Positions 31,244 to 43,700 of a stretch of 64,000 bases of DNA are shown in pieces. Location: positions 49,861,008 to 49,925,007 of the forward strand of contig NC_079219.1 of NCBI RefSeq assembly GCF_029633865.1. Direction: 5' to 3'. Position numbers and translations under genes: made by a program. The notes under the pieces were generated by a model. That model was not told the origin of the DNA. It did not search any database and worked only from the letters and a program-made list of their open reading frames with translations. Source of the stretch: Lampris incognitus (Eukaryota > Chordata > Actinopteri > Lampriformes > Lampridae). The first letter of the stretch is position 1; every line of letters starts with the position of its first letter.

Positions 31244-33892
31244 AAAATTAAATGAAGGGAGCATATTGTGACTTTGGGATGACAAGTTTCCATCTGACAT
31301 TTTGGTATAAAAAAAGGTTTGACAAAGTTGAAAAAAATAAGTTATTTATATTACGCATTTCAAAATGAACAGTCATAATCAAGCAGCCTGAACATCATCT
31401 GTGGCGATGTTTGATTTGTAGAAACGTTTATCAAGTGGGTTGAAAACAATATAGAATCAATAAGAAAGAAAGAAAGAAAAAAAAACAGAATAATGTGATT
31501 GACATTTAAAACAATGCCAGCAGGGTGACAGTGAGTTAATAGATAGCTGTTGAACTGAGGGAGTTAGGTGTAAGCCCCACAAACAGCAAGCTGCTGCCTT
31601 GCTTAAGGGTCCTTAGCCAGGATACTGAATGCTGATCAGATCCAGGGGCACTGATCTGGAGCTTTCAATAGTGTTAATATAAAGTTAATATCTTAAACCT
31701 GCTGGCCGCAGATGGAACCCGATAATTCTAAGATCACAGTATGACAGATTCACACTCGCAACACAAAAAAAATGTAGCATGCTTCATCCTACCGTGATAA
31801 TTCCGATCCATCATCTCTGTATTGCGCTCCAGACATTCCTTTGACCTTACAGAAAAGGTTGTGTCCCATGCATATTTAGTCTTAATATAAAGTGAGAAGG
31901 TTATTGCATACATACTGACCGAGTCTTCAACTCCAAGTCTTAATGTGTGCTGCTAAGGCAATAAGAGATTACTGTGGATTCACATCAGGAAAAAAAAAAC
32001 TCATCTACTCATGTCCACACACATAAAAAAAAAAAGACTACCATGGCCAATGTTCATCCTGTTCACCTCTTTTGTACTTTAACGAAACAATCGCATGACG
32101 ATGACAGATAATTTAGCTTAAAGTAATAACTCTGATAGCTGCTAAAAGCGATCCTGGCCCATTTACCTCTAAAGAAGAAAAAAAATGATCGGGTCACCGG
32201 TAATCAATGTTTTCCCCCCTCAGCAGAGAACTGAAAAAGGCAGACACTGATGACCGGCAACTCCTTTAAAAGAACGCCTAAACGGCAGACAGAATATACA
32301 CGCACTGCTTTTCCATCCACCATCATTCAGAACCACTACGGTAGTCTTCGGTGTCGGAGTACAACCCTGCTGCTACCCACGGATGTGTTCTTATGCAAAC
32401 ATTCATATCTGTCAAGGGCCACGGAGTGCATACAAGAGGGGTCAAGAGGAGGACGAGGGAGGATTATGCATGGCTATTAGTGGGAATGACACAGCAGTTG
32501 AGCCGTTGAAGGTATAACATTGGCATACAGTTGACTACAACACAAAGCTACCACAATGCACAAATTTGGAGAAGGCTGTACAAGTGAAAGACATTTAGCA
32601 GAAGAGTGCAGGCACAATGCTTTCAGCAGAGGAGGAAACTGTATGGAACATTTAAGCGGATTATGATGTTCCAATCGATACACAAAGCTGCCGAAGCAGT
32701 CCAGCACTCTTGAATGACATTTGATCATAAGCAGCCAGTGTATACAGATCATATCAACATAACCGAGGGTAGAACACTGAGACAGACTCCATTTTGACAT
32801 GAATGGCCAGCTCATCTGAAGGCAATGGACTGATCATCATCCCCATCTTCACAAAGGCAAACAGACAAATACACACAACATGTGGGAAAAATGTAAGACA
32901 AATGGCTAGAGATATTGGACATGATTAATTATTAGGACACAAGTAAAATGGAAAGGCTATTTGGAATGAATTGATTACCATGTAAGAGGAAAGATATACA
33001 GAATAGCTGTACCAAGGCCTGTATTTGCAGTACTGCAGCTCTACCTCAACAATGACTTGGATTTGGATATGTTGAGCAATAGAACCTTTTATGGGTAAGG
33101 CCCCAGGTGTTTGCAGATGGATAATAAATGAGCACTGCCATGATAAAAGCATCTCAGCTACAAGTCTGTACACACAACTCAAGTCAAGTTCTATTCCTTC
33201 GTAGTAACTTCATAATGACTTGAAACAACAAAAAAAAGTCCTCAGATGGTCATTTCAGTGGTTTTGTGAAAGGAAAAAAATAAAAGATAAATGCCACTGT
33301 GTCATGGTGACCATACAACTAGAAACCACAGCAGCTATGCCATAATCAACTTAAAAGTCTTCACAGCATACAGTAAGAGTGAAAGGAGGAAGCAAAACAC
33401 ATCAGGATGAAATTCTAAGGCATCACAAGTTTTAATCAGCGACCAGAGCGCTGTGGATATATAAACTCATAGAGTCCATCTTTTAACCGCTCTGCTCCGT
33501 TTTGCCGTAGGTCCCTTGAGAGTCAGTAATATGACAGAGTAGGAGTAGGAAATATGGCAGAGATTAATCACTGACACACTAAGCATCATTCTCAGGCCGG
33601 TACTCAAGCACTTCTTTATGTCAATCTAAATGGGTGCCATAATCCCCAAGACGTCTGAGTCCAAACCGCTAGCTGGCTGTGTCTCTGTTTGATCCTCCGC
33701 TTTTTTGAGGAGTTAAGATTTGAAGGAAGGAAAAGAAGATCAAGGCTCTAAATGTGTGCGCTAACTCAGGGCTGCCAAGAAGAAGAAAAAACAATCTGAT
33801 CATTCTACGATTGGCATTAAAATAACGAACCTATGTTAAATAAAGGCAAAGGGAGGTGTAGCCAACGCTCAGCCTTGCTGCGTCCCTTGGCT
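30990..33892 (-). other. probable b4galt3 3' UTR / downstream region
   Basis: AT-rich, no other gene recognised, lying directly beyond the b4galt3 stop (33893-33895). The minus strand has AATAAA at about 30992 and elsewhere, so a long 3' UTR is possible; its true end cannot be set from sequence. A (TA)n run lies at 31187-31240. Confidence 0.35.
31187..31240. repeat. (TA)n microsatellite
   Basis: Uninterrupted TA run of about 54 bp. Confidence 0.95.
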
Positions 33893-36800
33893 TTACGGGT
33901 GGTCCTCTTTGAGCTTGGCAGGGGCTTTGTCTGGGACCTTGGCTAATGGCTTGATTTGGGGTTTGCCTGCAACTTTAGGAGGAGGGTGTGGCGTTGGCGG
34001 AGGAGCGTGCAGGCCAGCTTCGGTGCCGATGTTAACAGTGATGTTGGTGTAGAGGGGTAGGTATTCGCGCGACACTATCTCGTACTCCACCGTGTTCATG
34101 CCGTCCAGCTTCCAGGTCTGACGCGTTTTGGCTAGCATGTTGAACCTTGAAATGGGAGATGTATGAAAGAGTAGTGAATATTCAAGGTTGTACGCATTTG
34201 AGTCTTAGACATTAAGCTGAAGCTCTGAATGAAAGTAAGGTGCAATGAGTGCAAGATAAACAAACTTAAATTTGTAGATGGAAAATATTAAAAATGAAAA
34301 CCAGCATGGATTGCAAAGTCAAAGCCACAGTGTAAGAAGTCCATGCGTAAAAGAGCAATAGTAAGTACACAATTAAGCGTTCATCAGAAAAGCTTAACAG
34401 AATCGGGTGTTTATGAGTTTGCATGCAAGTCGAACATGAATCTGCAGCACTGAAACCAAGATTAAACCAAAAAGACACATTTTACTGTACCTCTTTGGAT
34501 TTACATCGTTGCCTTTATCCAACTTGTGTTTGATCATCTTGTAGCGACCCACCTTCAGAGAGGGGCGAGTGATATACATCCCTCCTAGAGACACCCTGAG
34601 ATGGAGAAAACTAAGTGAATCCCATATGCCATGATTTAAACCGTAGAGCAGTGTTACTCTTTACGCGGCTCGCGAGTCAAATGTGGCTCATGAGACTTTG
34701 TTTTGCGCCTCATATACACTACCGTTCAAAAGTTTGGGATCACCCAAACAATTTTGTGTTTTCCATGAAAAGTCACACTTATTCACCACCATATGTTGTG
34801 AAATGAATAGAAAATAGAGTCAAGACATTGACAAGGTTAGAAATAATGATTTGTATTTGAAATAAGATTTTTTTTACATCAAACTTTGCTTTCGTCAAAG
34901 AATCCTCCATTTGCAGCAATTACAGCATTGCAGACCTTTGGCATTCTAGCTGTTAATTTGTTGAGGTAATCTGGAGAAATTGCACCCCACGCTTCCAGAA
35001 GCAGCTCCCACAAGTTGGATTGGTTGGATGGGCACTTCTTTGAGCAGATTGAGTTTCTGGAGCATCACATTTGTGGGGTCAATTAAACGCTCAAAATGGC
35101 CAGAAAAAGAGAACTTTCATCTGAAACTCGACAGTCTATTCTTGTTCTTAGAAATGAAGGCTATTCCATGCGAGAAATTGCTAAGAAATTGAAGATTTCC
35201 TACACCGGTGTGTACTACTCCCTTCAGAGGACAGCACAAACAGGCTCTAACCAGAGTAGAAAAAGAAGTGGGAGGCCGCGTTGCACAACTGAGCAAGAAG
35301 ATAAGTACATTAGAGTCTCTAGTTTGAGAAACAGACGCCTCACAGGTCCCCAACTGGCATCTTCATTAAATAGTACCTGTTAGAGCCTGTTTGTGCTGTC
35401 CTCTGAAGGGAGTAGTACACACCGGTGTAGGAAATCTTCAATTTCTTAGCAATTTCTCGCATGGAATAGCCTTCATTTCTAAGAACAAGAATAGACTGTC
35501 GAGTTTCAGATGAAAGTTCTCTTTTTCTGGCCATTTTGAGCGTTTAATTGACCCCACAAATGTGATGCTCCAGAAACTCAATCTGCTCAAAGAAGTGCCC
35601 ATCCAACCAATCCAACTTGTGGGAGCTGCTTCTGGAAGCGTGGGGTGCAATTTCTCCAGATTACCTCAACAAATTAACAGCTAGAATGCCAAAGGTCTGC
35701 AATGCTGTAATTGCTGCAAATGGAGGATTCTTTGACGAAAGCAAAGTTTGATGTAAAAAAAATCTTATTTCAAATACAAATCATTATTTCTAACCTTGTC
35801 AATGTCTTGACTCTATTTTCTATTCATTTCACAACATATGGTGGTGAATAAGTGTGACTTTTCATGGAAAACACGAAATTGTTTGGGTGATCCCAAACTT
35901 TTGAACGGTAGTGTAGATCCACTGATAACAATAAGAACATAGCTAGAACTTACTTCTTCTATAGGTTCCGTTTGTGTGCTGTTTTAGCACATTGAAATGA
36001 ATTATCCAGCAGATGGCAGCATACTGAAGATACGTCAAAGAACGTAGGCTACGTAACACTGTGGGATCATGGGTAGACGTATAGCCTATGTGCGCAGCTT
36101 TGTATTTGCGTAATGTTTTGCAAGCTCTGTGGCTCTTTGAGGAATGGTCTTACTCATAAGTGGCTCTCCAAAGAAAATTAGTGAGTACCACTGCCGTAGA
36201 GCCTTCACCCTACATTCATGGAAAGGCACACTAGTGAAGTCCAGACTAATGTCCTTATTGGTTGCATGTTACAATCAAACAGTCATATAAGGCACCCAAA
36301 CTTTTCTTCAAAATTGGGCACATCTAGTTGGGTTATGTAACAGAGCATCAACTGACAGCGAATTTGGAATCCCAAATATACAGCTATGCATTGAGATGGC
36401 ACCTTGATATCAATGATAACAAAGCATACATGCTGTATGTTGCTTGACCCTTTCATTTCTGCTAAGCAGTGGTTGGATGATGTCAAAAGTGTTGAGAGGC
36501 GGGGCATCCGGGTAGCATAGCAGTCTATTCCGATCGCCAGATCGAATCCCCATGTTACCGCTGGCTTGGTCGAGCATCCTACAGACACTTGGTTGGGCGT
36601 CCTACAGACCCCGTGTCTGTGGGTGGGGAGCTGGATGCGGGCATGTGTCCTGATCACTGCATTAGCGCCACCTCTGGTCGGTCGGGGTGCCTGTTTGGGG
36701 GGGGGGGGACTGGGGGGGAAATAGTGTGATCCTCCCACGTGCTATGTCCCCCTGGTGAAACTCCTCACTGTCAGGTGAAAAAAATGGCTGGCGACTCCAC

Positions 36801-39800
36801 ATGTATCGGAGGAGACATGTGGTAGTCTGCAGCCCTCCCGGGATTGGCAGAGGGGGTGGAGCAGCGACCGGGACAGCTCAGAAGAGGGAAGAGCAGGGTA
36901 ATTGGCCAAATACAATAGGAGAAAAAAAAAGGGGGGGGGTCCAAAAAAAAAGGATTGAGAGGTATCAATTACCCCTAACTCAAACCTCCCCTTTGTTCAT
37001 GACAGAGTCTGACTGGTAGTATTTTAGCTGGTGTGTACCACCATGGCACACCACAACCATTCTACATAGAACAAACAAAGCATGTGCTATGTGTAATTCT
37101 GCTTGAATCCTGACCTCTGTCGTTCATTGATTTGTTTTTACTGAAATGAAATCACTGAAGTGTGCATGCAGCGGTCCTGTGCCTTGGACCTGTCACGTGG
37201 TGAACGAACATCTTCTTGCCTCTACTGCCATACAATAACTTCTTTGGGTACACAGTCAGACACAAGCCTTGGGTTTTCTAAATTTGCAGTCTCCCAACTC
37301 AGCCTGTTTCCAAATACTACACCCATCTCCATATGGTTTTAAGTCTACTCTCATCCAAAACTGTGTTTTGAATTTATTAAGCATCTTCCATGATTCAATG
37401 GAGAGCAAAATATAGTCGCTCTTGATGAGACAACAAACTGCCCTACTCATGTCCAATTGGACATTGTAAAATATTGCATTGTACAGATGTACATGACTGG
37501 ATGAGATCCAGTCACAACAGAAACCCATGTGGAGTGGGATTTGCCATTCTCACCTGACTCCAATGTCATCGTCTTCACCACCCCAGCCCCAATAGTTGTT
37601 GGGGAAGCCGTTCATTTTGAGGTAGTGTAGTGGCGTTAGTGCTGACACTCCTCCGAAGTACATCTTGTATGGAAGCCTGGAAAGGATTGACCAAAAATGG
37701 AAATTTTATATTCCAGAAAAACAGAATAAAACACCTATTACCATCCTGGCATTAGTTTTACTAAAAATAGTGAAGTCCCCATGGTAATTATTTGTGAGCC
37801 CATATTCACTGCTTGTTCCGGAATGACTCACTTGTAGCCAAATTTATCCATGGCAATGGCCGCATGCTTGGGGTTGGAGTCGCATATGTATGTGTTGCGA
37901 TCGTCCTCGGGGATGAGGTCCACATCATGGAAAAAGAGGCAGTCCCAATCTTCTTCCCTCATTGCTTCCCGGAAACCCACGTTCATCAGCTTGGCTCTGT
38001 TGAATGTGTAGTTCCCTGCCTGGGGAGGCAATGTAGGCACTTCTTGTTAGCACAACATGCTGTGTGTGTTTATGAGTGCATGTGTCACAATAGCACAGAT
38101 CATTTTCAAAGGCACCATCAGCATGTTTACAGAGTGGGAAACATGAAAAGCAGAATGAGTATATCCACTTCAGTCGGTGGGAGAAGAGAAGTGCATTTCT
38201 CACAGTCACAATATAGTGTATATTTTCTGGCATTAATGCACAAAAATTATTGTGCTCATTTATCATGAGAACAAATGCATCACAACATTTGGCGCATAAT
38301 GCATGTACCTGCTGGATTTATTTTTGGACACTGAATTGGCAGGACACTGACTAAGTATTGAGAATCAACAGTAAGATAACACAGACAAAAGCAGCTTGAA
38401 AGGAGTAAGGGATGACGAGCTAAAGAGTAAATGTAAATGGATTGTTTCAAGTGGCTAAGCCGATTAAGTCCTCTAAGCCTCTGGACTCAAAAATACAAAT
38501 ACATCACGTCCCCAGCAAGACCACTAGATAGCCCCATGGCTCCTGTTTTGAGTTTTACATGGCCAGCAAATTCAGAGCACCTGTTTCTGCGATAAAATCG
38601 ATGTTCAGGAAGGCAGAACAAGTAAACAGCTGCACAGACAACTCCACACAGAGGGCGACCCGGGATGACCCACCAAGGTTGGACTACCCCGGGGCTCGAA
38701 CCCAGGACCTTCTTGCTGTGAGGTGACCACGCCAACCACTGTGCCACCGTACCGACTCAACAATTACAATTCTTTTAAAAATAAGATTTACTCAATATTT
38801 GTGTTCTTTCTATTACATTGGCCGTATACCAGCCATTTTACCCTGTGCCCTCTGGTTGTAACTGTACATTAAGGTTTTTAATCCTGGTTTTACCAAACCT
38901 TCAGCCAGCAGTCTGTGCTCCTCACCTGGTGGATGATGTATATTCCATAGTTGAGCTGCTGTCGCTGCAGGAATGGATGCAGGTAGTAGAGTAAGAACTT
39001 AAGGTGATGTTCCCTGTGTCTGTGGGGAATGATAATGGCGGTGCGGTGCCGTGCCTCACAGTCAGGTGGCCTGTAGCGTCCTCCACGAACCACTAGTGGG
39101 TTTTTCCGCTGTACTTCCGCTAGTGGTAGCCCAGACGGAAAGGTAACGTGGATTGGTCCACCTGAAGAGAGACAGTGGGGTTGGGGGTTAGGGAGTGGGA
39201 TGGGTGACAGTGGCCAGTTTTGATAAGACCATTTTCAACATGATTATTTCTATCAACACTGCCATGAACAATCCTCTTCTCCTTTATTTATAACCAGCCT
39301 GCAAACATTCCTCGATAGAACCAAAACATGGGTTTTTGGTCGGGGGGGGGGGGGTTAGTGTGGCTGCAGTGTGCAGGACTATCATCTAATGATGACATTT
39401 ACATGATGAATGAGTGTACTGCTACACCCAATGTGACTCTTGTCCTATATTAGGTTTTTACAGCCAGCTAAACTCTCCCTTGCATCATATCTTCCAAGGA
39501 ACAGACCAGTGTTGTATATGGACGGGATTTAATAACAAGGAAGTGTGAAACTGAAAATAAGCATACAGAAAAGCATACATCAGTATACAATACAAAATAG
39601 CTTACTCAATCTAGAGTTACAGTTAGGATAACTAATCCTCTATTTTTCAGGAAACAAAGGTAAGTATAAAACTAAAATTTTCTTTGCAGGAATAAAATGT
39701 AAGTTGTAACTAATCAGGTATTGCACTGAACACTGCATTTACGCTAGCATCAAAAGTATAGCCTGAATGCCATCATTAAGATGTGCTGTCATACATGTTA

Positions 39801-40690
39801 CCAAAATTATACAAACTGTAGCAAATATGTAAAAAATACTTCAAAATAAAGATTCTAGCAATGACGGACAATAGCTTTACTTACAGATATTGCCGCTCAA
39901 AGGGGTAGAAACTAGGTGATGGCTAATAATGGAGCATGAATATTGCTGCGTTGTCACAGGAAAAAGAAGTAGCTGAAACTGCAGTACTTAACTATGCCAC
40001 TAGAAGGCAAAAGACTCTAAAGATAATGGAACTATGCCCCTAGTGGCAGGGAGGCTCTAAAAATAAAGGAAACAGTTCCATTACAATAAAGATGTCAAGT
40101 TAAATATTTGCGAGGTGAAGTCTAAGAGGAGAGTTTTTTACCAACCCGAAATGCCTAAATAATTTCACTTTTTACAACCTGACGAGTAAAAAGATTAAAC
40201 ACTCGTTTCTCAATACCTTGTCTTTTTTTTCTTTTCTTTTTTTACTTTGAATTTGATATCAGTTCCAACATTATACTGTTGCGGAGGGTTTTTCTTGCTG
40301 AATGACAACATGTCACGACGGATGGCGTGGAAAGACGGAAAGATCTATGCCTGCCACCTGCTGACAACCCCTTGTAGTGGCAGTAACAGCATTTGTGACG
40401 TTGTAAGAATTCAACAGCTTAGCGCCCACTAGGGGCTGTCAAAACTGGCCAAAAATTACCTTCAATTATTCCTTCTAAAAAAAAAAGACACACAGGTTTG
40501 AACCCATTCAAATATATTTTTGCGCATTATGTCCATAAGAGGGCAAACCAATACAACGAGAGGCACAACTACTTCTATAGGTATATTTATTTCAACGTAA
40601 ACATGTCTTTTAAAAGATCTACAAACCTGCACATTACAAAATAAACAAATAAAATAATGTCCTATACTGTAAAACGCCATTTAAAGACCA

Positions 40691-40769
<79 letters not shown>

Positions 40770-43700
40770 GCCGTGGTTGGCGCTAGAGTGAGAAATGAAA
40801 ACGCGCTGTCTCTCGGAACGAGATGAATGATTCGTAATATATGTGTTATTTGATAGCCTCATTTTCATGCAGATTAGGTCATATTCATACTGGTTTAAAT
40901 AAACAATTTGATAGACAGAACTCCATAAAGCGCAGCCCGTCACCTATACTGATCGGCCTCATGTACACTACCGTTCAAAAGTTTGGGATCACCCAAACAA
41001 TTTTGTGTTTTCCATGAAAAGTCACACTTATTCACCACCATATGTTGTGAAATGAATAGAAAATAGAGTCAAGACATTGACAAGGTTAGAAATAATGATT
41101 TGTATTTGAAATAAGATTTTTTTTACATCAAACTTTGCTTTCGTCAAAGAATCCTCCATTTGCAGCAATTACAGCATTGCAGACCTTTGGCATTCTAGCT
41201 GTTAATTTGTTGAGGTAATCTGGAGAAATTGCACCCCACGCTTCCAGAAGCAGCTCCCACAAGTTGGATTGGTTGGATGGGCACTTCTTTGAGCAGATTG
41301 AGTTTCTGGAGCATCACATTTGTGGGGTCAATTAAACGCTCAAAATGGCCAGAAAAAGAGAACTTTCATCTGAAACTCGACAGTCTATTCTTGTTCTTAG
41401 AAATGAAGGCTATTCCATGCGAGAAATTGCTAAGAAATTGAAGATTTCCTACACCGGTGTGTACTACTCCCTTCAGAGGACAGCACAAACAGGCTCTAAC
41501 CAGAGTAGAAAAAGAAGTGGGAGGCCGCGTTGCACAACTGAGCAAGAAGATAAGTACATTAGAGTCTCTAGTTTGAGAAACAGACGCCTCACAGGTCCCC
41601 AACTGGCATCTTCATTAAATAGTACCTGTTAGAGCCTGTTTGTGCTGTCCTCTGAAGGGAGTAGTACACACCGGTGTAGGAAATCTTCAATTTCTTAGCA
41701 ATTTCTCGCATGGAATAGCCTTCATTTCTAAGAACAAGAATAGACTGTCGAGTTTCAGATGAAAGTTCTCTTTTTCTGGCCATTTTGAGCGTTTAATTGA
41801 CCCCACAAATGTGATGCTCCAGAAACTCATTCTGCTCAAAGAAGTGCCCATCCAACCAATCCAACTTGTGGGAGCTGCTTCTGGAAGCGTGGGGTGCAAT
41901 TTCTCCAGATTACCTCAACAAATTAACAGCTAGAATGCCAAAGGTCTGCAATGCTGTAATTGCTGCAAATGGAGGATTCTTTGACGAAAGCAAAGTTTGA
42001 TGTAAAAAAAATCTTATTTCAAACACAAATCATTATTTCTAACCTTGTCAATGTCTTGACTCTATTTTCTATTCATTTCACAACATATGGTGGTGAATAA
42101 GTGTGACTTTTCATGGAAAACACGAAATTGTTTGGGTGATCCCAAACTTTTGAACGGTAGTGTACTTGCATATGAACGAAGTAAGTTCGAGCCCCTTGTC
42201 CTGGGGCAGATGGCGAGCTTGTGGCGGGCGGGCGGTGTAACGTGTGAGTCGACACGTGGCTGTTTGGGTGGAGTTCCGGACGCCAGGCCCGGCTCATCTG
42301 TAGTCCATGGGCCAGAGCCCAAAATTTCCTATTTCGGTACACTCAAGGTGGCAAAACTTACTTATAATTTTTGAAAGGATCCATGTCTGTAGATGATATT
42401 TTGGTATGATAACCATTCCTGAGTGGCAGCTGTATCACAGTTATCAGCTCATGAAGTTAACCACCCCCTAAAGTAAATTGCATTTTAGACGCTGGTGCAT
42501 ATCCTGGTTTAGCCTCATGGTCAGGACATTTTTCAATGTTCTATAATATTGTCTTTGGTATCATTTTAAAGGGGACCTTCTTAGCTTTCATTCAAGCCCT
42601 GTTGTGGATATTTCTCACAAATATAGAGGTCACTTGAGCTCTTCAACCCGTCAATAACACACATCTTTCTGCAATGTTCGCCTAAACTATATACTTTCTT
42701 TTAGCCCTGTGGCATCTAGGAATATCAGGGACACAAAACACAAAAACTGGAATACTCACAGGACTGTAAAGATTCAGGAAATGTATAATATACCCATACT
42801 ATTTCATTGTGTGAGGTGATTGTGAACCTTAAATTAGAAGGGCATTATTACTAAGAAACTAACTAGACCAAAGCCAGTTAGTCCATGGGTCAGACCAGAT
42901 ATCGATATCACCCAAGGTGACACAACTTCACTGGTGCCATTTTATTTGGTACACTAACAGAAGTAAAATAATACATGATAACCTTTCCAAATGAGCAGCT
43001 ATTTCATTTTTCTTTCAGGAAACCTGTTTCTGTGCCTCTCACGATTGTGTATTTGCCCAGATTTTTACAAATATAGCATTTCAACACCCCTGGTACTGAT
43101 TAGCCTAGCTTAAACTCTGGGACAGTTCTTAGTTGGCCAACAACCAAGGATAACCAGTACTGTGTACTTCCATTCATTGTGCTAAGCTAGGCTAACGTGC
43201 AGCCAGATAGCTTTCTACTAAACACATATAGAGGAAACTGGTATCTATCTTCTTGTCTCACTCTGGAGAAGATTGTAAGCTAATTTCCCATAATGTTAGC
43301 ATGTTCTTTTAATGTATATGTTAGTATGATTAGTTAAAGTGGCTACGAGGAACTTTCATCTTGTGTTGATTTTAGCGGCCTCATGTGGACAAAATACAGC
43401 TGTTGCATAGCAACTAGGTAATGTATCTATGTGTGGCTATGTAAGATAAATAATGGTAATATGACGCTGGTGAAGCAAAGTAAACTTTGTTTTAGTAGTG
43501 TTCATACACCTAAGTTACATGTATTTGTTTGTATGTGGCAGGTGAAAACTGACTGAATATGGCCACTGGTGAACAAGCAAGTTTTTACCCAATACCAAAG
43601 CGCCCACGGGTGGAGTGCATTATCCACTGTTCTGATGATACAGATAAGCTGGTTTCACTACAAAGTGTCGACTCATGGAGAACTCTGCTCAGGGCAGCTC

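Noticed and set aside
32250-33182. Short ORFs (76-112 aa) downstream of b4galt3
   Set aside because: No family resemblance, no splice context, and they lie in what is probably the b4galt3 3' UTR.
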